Below are positions 28,009-37,756 of a DNA stretch of 64,000 nucleotides, in pieces (the first letter of the stretch is position 1; every line of letters begins with the position of its first letter). Position numbers and translations under genes: made by a program. The stretch comes from Ignavibacteriales bacterium (GTDB lineage Bacteria > Bacteroidota > Ignavibacteria > Ignavibacteriales > Ignavibacteriaceae): contig JADJEI010000001.1 of assembly GCA_016709155.1 (NCBI GenBank), positions 682,001 through 746,000 of the forward strand, given 5' to 3'. The notes beneath the pieces were generated by a model. It was not told the DNA's origin, did no database searches, and saw only the letters and a program-made list of their open reading frames with translations.

Positions 28009-30566
28009 TCAATTTACCTTCACAATCACCATTGTCAAATCGTCATTTGGTAAAGCACCGCCCTTAAATTTTTTATCTCACTCCAAACTAAATTCATAAT
28101 TTCGGCTGAGTGACTTTGGGTTTTGCTTTTTAATAATTCAGTGAGTCTATCTTCACCGAACAACTCATTTTTATCATTCATTGCCTCGGTAATTCCATCA
28201 GAAAAGAAAGCGAATATTTGTCCGGGTTTATATTCTTTTTCAACTTCAACAAGAGTCCTGCTGAATATATCACCTCTCTCTAAGCCTAATCCAAGTCCTT
28301 GTGTTTTAATAGATTCAACTGTATCATTAAAGGCAACAAGCAAAGGCATATGCCCGGCTCGGCAAAATTTTACAGTTTGTTTTTCTACATCAAACAATGC
28401 GAGTGTGATGGTAACAAACCAATTACGCTCCATTGATTCGTAAAGCTGTTTATTAATTTCAATAAGAATTTCACGCGGTGATAAACTTTTAGCACAAGCA
28501 AGCTGCATCATTGTTTGAAGCTTAGTCATATAAAGAGCAGCCGAAAAACCTTTACCCGAGACATCACCAACAGCAACAAATAATTTTGTGTCTGAGATTT
28601 GGATAAGATCATAATAATCTCCACCCACCTGCATAGCTGGAATCATTTCACCGCATAGATCAAGCCCTCGCAGGTTTGGAACGCATTTTGGCAGAAGACC
28701 TTGCTGAATTTTTCGGGCAAGGTCAAGTTCTTTGTCCAGTTTTAATTTTTCATTTTCAGATTCATAAAGCCGGGCGTTTTCAACTGAAATTGCAATCTGA
28801 TTTGCAGCTGCGTAGAGGAGTTCAATATCCTTTCCACCAAACTGCGAACCTGAATATTTCAGACCGAACATCAAGCAACCAATTACTTTTGATTTTACAA
28901 TCATCGGCACAACTGTAAAAATTTCCTCCTCAATCAATGTTCTAAAATTCTCAGGAAAAACTTTTTCAAAATCCTGCTGCATAATTACCGGATTATTTAT
29001 TATGAGGGATTTTTCACCGATAAACGAACTGATGAAATATTTCTTTATTACACATTCTGAATTTCTAAATCCAACTTCGCGTACTAATTTTAATTCAGCA
29101 GAATCAAAATCCCGAAGAAGAATTCCAAACTTTTTTATTTGAAGCGCATCAAGAAATGTGTCTTTCGTTAAATCCAAAATTCTGTCCAAGCCGGCAACAA
29201 CGGAAATATCATTGCTGAATTTGATCAGCACTTTTTGATAAGCAAATTGCTCGGGATAAAATCTCCTCGTTAAAAAATCCTGAAACTTATCTTTGGTGGA
29301 TTGAAATACAAAAGCAAAGATGAGGAAAAAAACTCCTGCTATGATGCCTTGGTTCTCCGAACCAATGGCACGGCTTATCCCCTGCCCCATTAAATAAACC
29401 ACGAGAAAATATATGCCTGCAACACTTGCTGTGGCTATCCCGTAAGTTATCGTGTTCTTTATTACAACGCTTACATCGAGAAAATGATATTTGAATATTG
29501 CGTATGCAAACATCAAAGGGACGAGAATTAAAAGCAATATAGGAGTGTAATATTCAGGCGAATTAAATATTGTATCCGATATTGCCGGCGCAATAGTACT
29601 AACATAAAACTGAACCAAAAATCCAAACAGGAAAGCAAGAATAAAGATCATAATTGGTTTTTTGTTTTCTTTTTTCGATTCTTTTCTGTATTGAATTATT
29701 AGCGATATAAACGCGGTTATATTTGCAGCGATAACGAATATCCTAATTAAAGTTAGGAAAGTGTTAATGGTATTAACATTAAACTTTTCAGCAAGTGCAA
29801 AATCTTGAACTAATATTAATGCTGCTGCCATGACAAGGATGACAGTCAATATGAATACAATTTTAAGCCATTTGAATTTAGAAATTTTAAAAACATTCGG
29901 AAAGGTCCAAACAAAATAGAGCAGCACAATCGAAAAAGAAATGAAACTAAATACAATTATTTCCCATATCAACAAAGATGTAAGTGGATTCGTCTGTATG
30001 AACTTGAATAGAGATCCCCCGGTTGGAAATAATAAATTAATATTTGGAAGAGCTGAAAGCAAAGTAAAAGTAAAAAATAATCTTTGAGCTACACCTTCTG
30101 GTTTTGCACTGTAAACTACTAAACCAATTAATAGTAAAATGATAGAACTTAGAACTTGTGCAAGCTGCCCAAACTGAATTAATTTTTTAATGTAAACTTT
30201 CGTTGATAAAATTTCGCCATTGGATTTTCGAACTTTATAATCAGCGTAGCTGCCTTCCTCTACCCGATTTAGTATTTCCTGTGCTTTTAATACATCAACT
30301 ATTTTCACACCACTAATTTCGAGAAGCTGATCTCCATTTCGAATGCCTGCATTATATGCCACTCCACCTATTTTTACAGATTGGAATTCGATTACTATTT
30401 CTTTGCTGTCGATCTTTTTGGGTATCCATAAACATTCATCATTTGAGGTAACATTAACTTCAATTACTCTGTAAAGGCAAATAAATAGTATCGCAAGAAT
30501 AATCGCTGTTATTGAAGAAGCGATTTTAATTCGATATTTAAGGAATAATAGTTTAAGGTTTATCAT
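28009..30566 (-). CDS. Membrane PDZ-GAF-SpoIIE (PP2C) phosphatase, C-terminal frameshift
   Basis: A serine phosphatase of the RsbU/SpoIIE type, about 852 residues when repaired. Order: TM helix (15-35), PDZ domain (about 45-130, GVAYNAGIRNGDQLLEISG), six or seven TM helices (about 135-400), linker, GAF domain (about 440-600), coiled region (ENEKLKLDKELDLARKIQQ), then PP2C (about 620-850) with VGGDYYD, GDVSGKGFSAALYM and FFSDGITEAMN. The visible frame ends abnormally at 28035 (LRAVLYQMTI). One more A in the A6 run opposite 28069-28074 restores KFKGGALPNDDLTMVIVKVN and the stop at 28009. It is the last gene of a partner-switching operon and overlaps the gene before it by 4 bases. Confidence 0.85.
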
Positions 30567-32245
30567 TTAACTTTAATAATCATTAGTGTGATATCATCTG
30601 ATTGAACTGCGCCCGCAGTAAACTTTTGTACTTCCGATTTTATATTATCAAGAATTTCAATTGTGGACAAATTAGAAATCTCTTTGGCTAACTTTTCCAA
30701 TTTCTGATCAGAAAATTCTTCGCCGCCGGCATTCATTGCTTCAGAAATTCCATCAGTAAATAAAACCAGCACATCATCCTTTTGAAGCTGGAGTGTTTCG
30801 GTATTATAAGGCATTATGGTTTTCATCACGCCCAAAATCATTCCCCCTGCTTCAAGTTTTTGAATTTCATTCTTTCTAATTAACAGCGGAGGATTATGCC
30901 CGGCATTTACGTAGCTGATTTTTTTTTCCTTATCATCAAGCAGCCCCCAAAAGAAAGTAATGAATTTACCATCTGAAGTATTATCTGTAACCAAGTCATT
31001 TATTATTTGTGTTGCTTGATCAAGTGGATAATCCTGCCTGCACACAACCTGCAAAAACGCTTGCATATTAGCCATCAATAAAGCAGCCGGGAAGCCTTTC
31101 CCTGAAACATCTGCAATAGCAATGCAGCATCTTCTCTCATCAAGTTTAAGAATGTCATAATAATCACCGCCAACTTGTTTCGACGAAATATTTATAGCAC
31201 TAACATCAAAGTTCTTTAACTCTGGGATTCGAGCAGGCAATAAATTTTGCTGAATCTCACGTGCAATCTCAAGTTCTTCTTCCAATTTTTGTTTTTCCAA
31301 AGCTTGCTTGAACAGTTTTCTATTTTCCAATGAGATTATTGCCAGGCTTCCGATAGAATAAATAAATTCGATATCATCAACAGAATACTCCTGATTATTA
31401 ATTCTCTTTCCCAGCAGTATCATTCCTTTTGTCTTTCCCTGCACCTGCATCGGAACAGCTAATTCAACACCTGCTTGAAACAAAAGCGGAAAATTTTCTT
31501 CGATGTTTTTTTTATCTAGGTATGAATCAATTTTGGTGAGTTTAATTTCACTTAACTTAGATTGAAGTTCACTGGAAGAAAATTTTGATTCGAGAATTTG
31601 GACTAACTGATCTTCGATGGTTATCACTGCATATTTGGAAACAAGAAATTGACCAATCAATGAATAGACTAAAAGTTTTGCAACTTTAGTTGACTCTGAA
31701 AAGAGACCAAACTCCTTACTCAATTCAAAAAGCGAACTCAATCTTTGAACCCTTGAATCAAGTGCCCGGTTTACTAATTTAATTTCATTTAAGACTATGG
31801 AATTCTGGATGGCGGTTGCAGCAATATTTAAAATTGTTCGAAGGAAATCCTGATCGTCTTCGGAATAGGGCGTTCGGTTTAATTTTTCTCCGAGGCAGAT
31901 GATTCCCACACAATTTTCCGAGCAATTTATTTTTTCAACTGCAGGGAGATTCAACTCAGATATGAATTGTATAAAACTTTGATCTTCAATTGAAAAATCT
32001 TCTGCCTTAATTTTAGGAAACTGCTTTAGTAGATCGGCACTAATTCCTTTTGAGGTTTTTATCTCTAAAAACTTATTCGCTTCCAGAATTATTAATCCAC
32101 GTGTGGCTAAGAATTTACCCATGCAGGTAAGTAAAAGATTGTTGAGAATGAAATTCAAATCAAGATTGGAGTTGATGATTCTGCTGAACTCAACAAGTGC
32201 AGTGAGATTTCTTTTAACTTTTATGTTTTCAGCCTCGGAGATCAT
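30563..32245 (-). CDS. Cytoplasmic GAF-SpoIIE (PP2C) serine phosphatase
   Basis: 560 residues. Two GAF-like sensor domains (about 15-150 and 185-310) are followed by the helical linker LEEELEIAREIQQNLLP and a PP2C domain with SKQVGGDYYDI, IADVSGKGFPAALLMA, GHNPPLL, LFTDGISEAMN and the final SDDITLMII. The metal-binding Asp residues (GGDYYD, DVSGKG, TDGISE, DDIT) are all present, so it should dephosphorylate a STAS-domain protein. It overlaps the kinase gene upstream (ATGA) and the next phosphatase downstream by 4 bases. Confidence 0.9.
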   Translation of the reverse strand: MISEAENIKVKRNLTALVEFSRIINSNLDLNFILNNLLLTCMGKFLATRGLIILEANKFLEIKTSKGISADLLKQFPKIKAEDFSIEDQSFIQFISELNLPAVEKINCSENCVGIICLGEKLNRTPYSEDDQDFLRTILNIAATAIQNSIVLNEIKLVNRALDSRVQRLSSLFELSKEFGLFSESTKVAKLLVYSLIGQFLVSKYAVITIEDQLVQILESKFSSSELQSKLSEIKLTKIDSYLDKKNIEENFPLLFQAGVELAVPMQVQGKTKGMILLGKRINNQEYSVDDIEFIYSIGSLAIISLENRKLFKQALEKQKLEEELEIAREIQQNLLPARIPELKNFDVSAINISSKQVGGDYYDILKLDERRCCIAIADVSGKGFPAALLMANMQAFLQVVCRQDYPLDQATQIINDLVTDNTSDGKFITFFWGLLDDKEKKISYVNAGHNPPLLIRKNEIQKLEAGGMILGVMKTIMPYNTETLQLQKDDVLVLFTDGISEAMNAGGEEFSDQKLEKLAKEISNLSTIEILDNIKSEVQKFTAGAVQSDDITLMIIKVK

Positions 32246-32679
32246 AATTGAGCAGCATTAATATTTTTTGAAAGCAGTACCTGATTATATTTCCCGGGAA
32301 TGGAAACGTACTTAACTTCATCCATCAAAGTTTTCATCAAATACATTCCTAATCCACCGACGCGCTTTTCGCGATAATATTTTTGAAGATCCGGTTCGGG
32401 TATACTATTAGCCTCAAAAGAATTGCCGTAATCTTTTATCTTAACTACAAATTTCTTATCTGAATAGGAAATAGAAATGTGTATTTCGCCATCAGGCATT
32501 GATCTATAAGCATGTTTAATAATATTTGTGCAAGCTTCATCAACAGCAAGCATGACCTTATCAATCTGATCCTGCGCCATCCCGGCTTGCTCAGCCGTTC
32601 GTTTGATAAAATCTCTGATATCAGAAAGATTTTCTGTACGGCTTTTTACAGTTAGTTGATTTGATTTATTTTTTATCAT
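32242..32679 (-). CDS. RsbW-like anti-sigma / serine kinase (GHKL ATPase)
   Basis: 145 residues. Seen are the N-box VDEACTNIIKHAY, the G1-box KDYGNSF and the glycine loop RVGGLGMYLMKTLMDEV, all needed for ATP binding. By family analogy it phosphorylates the STAS protein encoded directly upstream and releases or captures a regulatory target. No dedicated SigB-type sigma factor lies in the operon, so the target is open. The ATG overlaps the STAS gene by 14 bases. Confidence 0.88.
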   Translation of the reverse strand: MIKNKSNQLTVKSRTENLSDIRDFIKRTAEQAGMAQDQIDKVMLAVDEACTNIIKHAYRSMPDGEIHISISYSDKKFVVKIKDYGNSFEANSIPEPDLQKYYREKRVGGLGMYLMKTLMDEVKYVSIPGKYNQVLLSKNINAAQL

Positions 32680-33040
32680 TTTCAGGATTATTCATTTCTT
32701 TAAATTTATTTATAGCCTCTTCATCAGACTTAAATATCTCGTAAAGGAGAGGAAACCCGAGCAGGTCAAAAATGTTATAAACTTTTTCATTCATCGCTGT
32801 CAGTTTTATATCACCATTTTGCTCTCTGATCTTTTCAATAAAAGCCATAAAAACTCCGAGTCCGGCACTGCTGATATAAGCAAGATCTTTGAAGTTGACA
32901 ACAATCTTAAAGTAATTGTTTTCTAAAAGATCGGAAAAATCGGTTTCCAGCTTCGGCGCAGTATGTGCATCAAGATAACCGTTGAGGTAAATCAGATTTA
33001 TGTCACCTTCGTTTTTGATAAAGGTGTTGAATTCTGCCAT
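32666..33040 (-). CDS. STAS-domain anti-sigma factor antagonist
   Basis: 124 residues, a single STAS fold. FKDLAYISSAGLGVFM carries the conserved phosphorylatable Ser before AGLG. This is the expected switch protein between the kinase (32242-32679) and the three phosphatases. A GGAG site precedes the start, which lies 18 bases after the upstream phosphatase stop. Confidence 0.9.
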   Translation of the reverse strand: MAEFNTFIKNEGDINLIYLNGYLDAHTAPKLETDFSDLLENNYFKIVVNFKDLAYISSAGLGVFMAFIEKIREQNGDIKLTAMNEKVYNIFDLLGFPLLYEIFKSDEEAINKFKEMNNPENDKK

Positions 33041-33058
33041 TATGTTTCTCCGTTAATT

Positions 33059-34864
33059 TTAATTTTTATTCAATTTAAAAATGACCAATGTAATATCATC
33101 ATACTGAGCAAGTGATTGAGAAAACAATGTGACCTGCTGTATTACGCAGGATGAAATTTCATCAGGTTCACTTCTTGAATTTTCAAGAATTATATTTTCA
33201 AATTTGCTATCACCAAAATCTTCCAGATTAGAATTTTTAGCTTCAGTAATTCCATCGGTGTACAAAACAAGAATATCTTGCTCTTTTAAATCTAAGGAAA
33301 TCTCCTCAAGTGTTTCAGAAAAAAAATCCGATTCACTGATGCCTAAAGCAATCCCCGAAGGTTTAAGATTAGTTGCAATTCCATCACGAACCATCAACAA
33401 AGGGCAATGCCCTGCGCGGGCAAGACGAAGGGTGTTTTCATTTAAATCCAGAACACCAAATGCAGCACTGACAAAAGTTTTTTTATCGAGAGTAGTTAGA
33501 AGAATTTCATTTGCATTAACTAATATTTCTTTAGGTCTTGAAAGTGTTTTACATAGAGATTCAAAAATTCCTTTTATTTCAGCCATTATAAATGCAGCAG
33601 AAATTCCTTTACCTGAAACATCTGCAATGATAAATCCAATTTTATTATTATCAAGCTTAAAAAAATCATAATAGTCCCCGCCAACTTCAAATGCGGGAAT
33701 AAAGACTGATGAGATGCTGATCCCTTTGAGTTGAGGATTTTTTTCAGGGAGAATTTTTCTTTGAATCTCGCGCGCAACATCTAATTCTTTTTCAAGTCTT
33801 TCTTTTTCAATTGACTGTTCAAGCAGCATAGAATTTTCTATTGCCACCGAAGCATAGTCCGAGAATGTATTTATTGCTTCTATGTCATCTTCATTAAATA
33901 TTGCACTGCCTTTCTTTACTGCAGTTAAATAACCTCTAAGTTTATCATGAGTTTTAATCGGCGAAATAACTGCGCTGGAATATTTATCTTCAGGATTAGA
34001 GCTACTAATGAAATTTTTCACTTCATTAGCTTTTCTATCGAAGACTTCAGCAGTTGGGATATGAAATAGTGTTGTAAAAAATAATATAGAAAAATAAATA
34101 GAACCATAAAGCATTATTATCTCAAAAAAATTATTCAGTGAAGGTGAGAAGTTGATCAAAATTCTTGAGTGCACATCATTCTCGCCCGCACTTGAAAGAT
34201 TTAATATGAAAAGCAGTACGATTAATATTGAAAGAACAAGTAAAGTCAATTTTTCTTTTTTCGATATAAAAGCAATCCACGATATCTTTAAAGAATTGTA
34301 TATCATCAGCAAAACAGAAACAACAAAGAAAGTTTTTTCGATAAAATCAATATCTAATTCTTTTGGAATTAATGCTGAAACTGAAGCGAGCAGGAAAAAA
34401 ACACACATTGTATTAAAATATGTCCCTACATCCTGACTCTGCTTATGAAAATATAATTCGCGGAAACTTAGAAGGAGATAAGTAAGGAATCCAAGCAAAA
34501 TAAACACATAAATAAATGCGATCACTAAATAGAATAATCCCTGGTCGTTAATATTGTTTTTGATATCATCAAATAGAAACGTAATAACCGTACCCGAAAT
34601 TGCGATCATAAAAAAAATGAGCGCATTTATTATTCCAATATGTAAGACGATTGATAAAGGACGGGATTTTTTAGCTTTGACCAGGTTAAGAAGATTTAAA
34701 CTCAAAAAAAACAAAGTAAGTATCAGAATCAAGTCACTGATGACCAGTACCAAGCTATTACTGTACGAGATAAACACTGCTCTGAATATAAAAAGTCCCA
34801 CAGCAAAGATTAGAAAAAACTGAAATTTTGAATTTTTGATTAATTGACTCAGTCCTTGTGTCAT
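33059..34864 (-). CDS. Membrane GAF-SpoIIE (PP2C) serine phosphatase
   Basis: 601 residues. Roughly eight TM helices fill residues 10-260; a GAF-like region with EDDIEAINTFSDYASVAIEN follows (about 270-345). Then the linker LEKELDVAREIQRKILPE and a PP2C domain: VGGDYYDFFKL, IADVSGKGISAAFIMA, GHCPLLM, LYTDGITEAKN and DDITLVIF. It is the first gene of the operon and would couple a membrane signal to STAS dephosphorylation. Confidence 0.88.
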   Translation of the reverse strand: MTQGLSQLIKNSKFQFFLIFAVGLFIFRAVFISYSNSLVLVISDLILILTLFFLSLNLLNLVKAKKSRPLSIVLHIGIINALIFFMIAISGTVITFLFDDIKNNINDQGLFYLVIAFIYVFILLGFLTYLLLSFRELYFHKQSQDVGTYFNTMCVFFLLASVSALIPKELDIDFIEKTFFVVSVLLMIYNSLKISWIAFISKKEKLTLLVLSILIVLLFILNLSSAGENDVHSRILINFSPSLNNFFEIIMLYGSIYFSILFFTTLFHIPTAEVFDRKANEVKNFISSSNPEDKYSSAVISPIKTHDKLRGYLTAVKKGSAIFNEDDIEAINTFSDYASVAIENSMLLEQSIEKERLEKELDVAREIQRKILPEKNPQLKGISISSVFIPAFEVGGDYYDFFKLDNNKIGFIIADVSGKGISAAFIMAEIKGIFESLCKTLSRPKEILVNANEILLTTLDKKTFVSAAFGVLDLNENTLRLARAGHCPLLMVRDGIATNLKPSGIALGISESDFFSETLEEISLDLKEQDILVLYTDGITEAKNSNLEDFGDSKFENIILENSRSEPDEISSCVIQQVTLFSQSLAQYDDITLVIFKLNKN

Positions 34865-35024
34865 AAAAATAAATGCAAATAAAAGATTTGTTGGATTTCT
34901 GTTTAAGTTTTCCGAAAAGTTAATTGATAATTTGATTTTAACAAAGATAAGTTAGATGAGCGGAAAAATTGACAGATGACTAAAAAACAGGAAGGATGGT
35001 TTTACGAATGCAAATCTCTAAAAT

Positions 35025-36590
35025 TCAAATTTCTATCACTTCAGCCTCCGGATTAATCTTTTTCTGTTCCAATTTATTTCGCCACTCTTCCATTTCACGT
35101 CGGAGATTCTCCATTTCCTTTTGCAGGGATTCAAATTGTTCCTTCATACTACCCCCTTGCGATTTTTCATCTCCATAGTTTTTGTAAAATTCCTTCAAGA
35201 GATTTTCTAATGATTTATCCTGAAATTGAAAATTCCTTGAATCGAACGAGTTCGTAGAATCGAAGAAAATTTTATTCTCCCTCAATATCGAATCTACATT
35301 TGGAATATTAATATCAAAATTCATTTCCCCTAAGGAATCAGATTCTTGAAATTTAAATTCAAAATGGTTTCCCTGTATTTCAGGAATTTCGGGTAAAACG
35401 AAACTGAAGTTTTGAAAATTTTTTGCGACGTCTTCAATTATTGAATTAATGCTGTCAAAATCTGGCAGACTGATTTCCGGTATCTGGATTTTGGGAATGT
35501 GAACCCGGCATTCGTTGGAATCAATAAATACCATAATTTCGTTATCAAATTTGCCATCACTATTAAAATTGTGGAGTGAACTGTCGAAACGAAATGTGAA
35601 TGATTTAAAAACCTCAGCATTTTTTTTGTGGTTATTCAAATCTCTATTTAAGTTTTCAATTTTTTTATCAAACTCATCCTGGTCGAACTTAAACTTCTCA
35701 CTAAAAATACTGTCGGGTGTTAAGAAGATGTAATTATTGTCGTGCAAATTTTTCACCTGTGCAACCAATCCAGCTACTTCATTATTACTTGCAAAACTAA
35801 ATCCAGCGGGCATTACATCTCTGAATTTTTGTTTATTTGAATTTTCAGCAAATGACAAAATATCTGCAAGCATTGCTTTCTGATAACTCCACAAGCCGGG
35901 ATTTACTGCAACAGTATTTTTATCATTCACAAGAATCAATGGTTCAATAGCAGTTGCATACACTTGAATTATTGAATCAATTTGTTCGGATTGTTTTGGG
36001 GTTAGTTCAAGAGCCGATTTAAATTTCTGTAAGTCAAGATTTTGCTGATTTTCATTCAGCGTTTTGATTTCAAAAACTCCATCACCCTTATCGTCATAAC
36101 CAAACAAAAGATATTGCCCTTGAGATTTATCCAAAGGAAGCTGACCGTAAAAAGCAAAATCAAAAATATCCTCGCCGGAAACATCTGCTGCAAAAAGCAG
36201 CGGCTTAAGATTCTCTTTATAAAAACCCGCAATCTTAGATTTCTGCTGTTCAAATAAATTTTCAATTATGTTGGGATTAAATTTCAGAAAAATCATTAGC
36301 GCAATGGTGAGGGAACCAATAATTAAAGCAGGTGACCACCGTTTTAATTTAGCACTAATGTTTTTTTCTTCATTTAGCGATGCAGAAAGTCTCGTTTCAA
36401 AGTAAGGTGATTCATCAATTTGCTTGAATGAAGCAGCAGTTAATTTCTTAATACGCATTAAAGCGTCGTGCTCATTTTTGAGTTCAAGAGACGAATTAAT
36501 TTTCGATTCGATACTTTGAATATCTTTGGGAGATAATTCACCATCTATAAATGCAGAAATGTTTTCCGAAACTGTATGAATTTTTGTCAT
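35025..36590 (-). CDS. Anti-sigma factor with one TM helix and a large extracytoplasmic part
   Basis: 521 residues. The N-terminus ISAFIDGELSPKDIQSIESKI resembles RseA/zf-HC2-type anti-sigma domains but lacks zinc Cys/His. One TM helix lies near 85-105 (ALIIGSLTIALMIFLKF). The long periplasmic region has no recognised domain and ends in a coiled coil (SLQKEMENLRREMEEWRNKLEQ). Its ATG overlaps the sigma gene stop by 4 bases. Release of the sigma factor by envelope stress is inferred from this layout. Confidence 0.75.
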   Translation of the reverse strand: MTKIHTVSENISAFIDGELSPKDIQSIESKINSSLELKNEHDALMRIKKLTAASFKQIDESPYFETRLSASLNEEKNISAKLKRWSPALIIGSLTIALMIFLKFNPNIIENLFEQQKSKIAGFYKENLKPLLFAADVSGEDIFDFAFYGQLPLDKSQGQYLLFGYDDKGDGVFEIKTLNENQQNLDLQKFKSALELTPKQSEQIDSIIQVYATAIEPLILVNDKNTVAVNPGLWSYQKAMLADILSFAENSNKQKFRDVMPAGFSFASNNEVAGLVAQVKNLHDNNYIFLTPDSIFSEKFKFDQDEFDKKIENLNRDLNNHKKNAEVFKSFTFRFDSSLHNFNSDGKFDNEIMVFIDSNECRVHIPKIQIPEISLPDFDSINSIIEDVAKNFQNFSFVLPEIPEIQGNHFEFKFQESDSLGEMNFDINIPNVDSILRENKIFFDSTNSFDSRNFQFQDKSLENLLKEFYKNYGDEKSQGGSMKEQFESLQKEMENLRREMEEWRNKLEQKKINPEAEVIEI

Positions 36591-37180
36591 GATCTTAACT
36601 CCTGTTCAAGAGGTTTAAGAATGTTTCTTAAACTCTCCCGTGCCCTGAATATGCGGGATTTCACTGTCCCGATTTCACAGCCCAATGATTCTGCAATTTC
36701 TTGATAGCTAAATCCTTCAATGTCTTTAAGTAGTAATGGAATTCTTAATTTAGCGGGGATTTTCAGTATGGCTTTTTGAACGATTTCAGAAATATCTTTT
36801 GAATCATGATCATGATGGTACCCGAAATCTTCGTTATCTTTGAAGTAACTGAAAATACTTCTGATCTTGATTTTCCTCAAATGATCTTTGCATTTGTTGA
36901 TAGTAATGCGGTATAACCATGTTGTAAACTGCGATTCAAATCTGAAGTTTCTAAGGTTTTTATAAACATTAATGAAAACTTCTTGAGCTATATCATCAAC
37001 ACCATCTACGGAGCCGAGTGTCATGAAAATTATATTCCGGACCTTTTCTTTATGCCTTTTAACAATAAGGTTAAAAGCTGCTTCATCACCGTCAATGAAT
37101 TGCTTAACGATTGAAAAATCATCATCAAGATTTAGGATCTGAGGTAAATGCAAATCGTTATTTTCCTTTTCTGAATTCAT
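36587..37180 (-). CDS. ECF (group IV) RNA polymerase sigma factor
   Basis: 197 residues: region 2 (about 35-105, QEVFINVYKNLRNFRFESQFTTWLYRITINKCKD) and region 4 (about 130-190, KLRIPLLLKDIEGFSYQEIAESLGCEIGTVKSRIFRARESL). It is co-translated with the anti-sigma gene. A sigma-E-like promoter lies directly before the start (37184-37211), implying autoregulation. The first 25 residues are an extra N-terminal tail. Confidence 0.93.
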   Translation of the reverse strand: MNSEKENNDLHLPQILNLDDDFSIVKQFIDGDEAAFNLIVKRHKEKVRNIIFMTLGSVDGVDDIAQEVFINVYKNLRNFRFESQFTTWLYRITINKCKDHLRKIKIRSIFSYFKDNEDFGYHHDHDSKDISEIVQKAILKIPAKLRIPLLLKDIEGFSYQEIAESLGCEIGTVKSRIFRARESLRNILKPLEQELRS

Positions 37181-37183
37181 AGT

Positions 37184-37211
37184 TTAGACGTATTTTTTAG
37201 TTATAAGTTCC
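37184..37211 (-). promoter_or_regulatory. Sigma-E-like promoter of the ECF sigma operon
   Basis: On the minus strand GGAACTT (37211-37205), 16 bases, then TCTAA (37188-37184) matches the GGAACTT / TCTRA pattern of E. coli sigma-E. The -10 element ends only 3 bases before the ATG, so the transcript would start at or inside the start codon (leaderless). Confidence 0.55.
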
Positions 37212-37321
37212 TACAAAATTAAACTAATAAATTTTATAGATTAAAATTAATTCTGAACATCATATATTTGCTTTACAATAAGTCACTAATTAAATTACTT
37301 CCGAAATTTTAGGAGATTCTA

Positions 37322-37662
37322 ATGAAAATAAAAACTAGTGAAAAATACGGCGCTGTTATCATTGAGCTAAAAGGAAATGTGATGGGCGGCGAAGACACTA
37401 AAAATTTTACTGATTTGCTCCATAAACTGATTGACGAAAATAAATTAAATGTAATCGTTGATCTTGCAGATGTAAAATTTATGAATAGTTCTGGTCTTGG
37501 GATGTTAATCAGCGGTTTAACAACGATGAAAAAGCAACCGGGCACTTCAAGCTTGCTTCGGTTTCTGATAAAATCGAAAGCTTATTAATAATTACAAAAC
37601 TGATCACCATTTTCGAAACTTTTGACAATGTGGATGCCGCCGTTAAAAGTTTCGCTAAATAA
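37322..37662 (+). CDS. STAS-domain anti-sigma factor antagonist (one frameshift)
   Basis: A second STAS protein, 113 residues when repaired. It has VIIELKGNVMGGEDTKNF and FMNSSGLGMLISG with the conserved Ser. The visible frame ends at 37588 with unrelated residues. Adding one A to the A5 run at 37529-37533 gives TTMKKATGHFKLASVSDKI and IFETFDNVDAAVKSFAK, the usual STAS end. An AGGAG site precedes it. It stands alone, divergent from the sigma operon, and could feed the same kinase. Confidence 0.85.
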
Positions 37663-37686
37663 ATTATAAATTTTCTTTCAGATATT

Positions 37687-37717
37687 AAAACTCCGAATAA
37701 ATCCATTCGGAGTTTTT
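37687..37717 (+). terminator. Rho-independent terminator after the STAS gene
   Basis: AAAACTCCGAAT pairs with ATTCGGAGTTTT around AAATCC, followed by T. It sits 25 bases after the repaired STAS stop and before purA. Confidence 0.8.
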
Positions 37718-37756
37718 ACTTCGTACTCTTACCTATTAATCAATAATGGAAAATAA

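Noticed and set aside
37529..37662. Programmed frameshift in the STAS gene
   Set aside because: The A5 run is short, and similar single-base losses recur in unrelated genes, so a sequence error is simpler.
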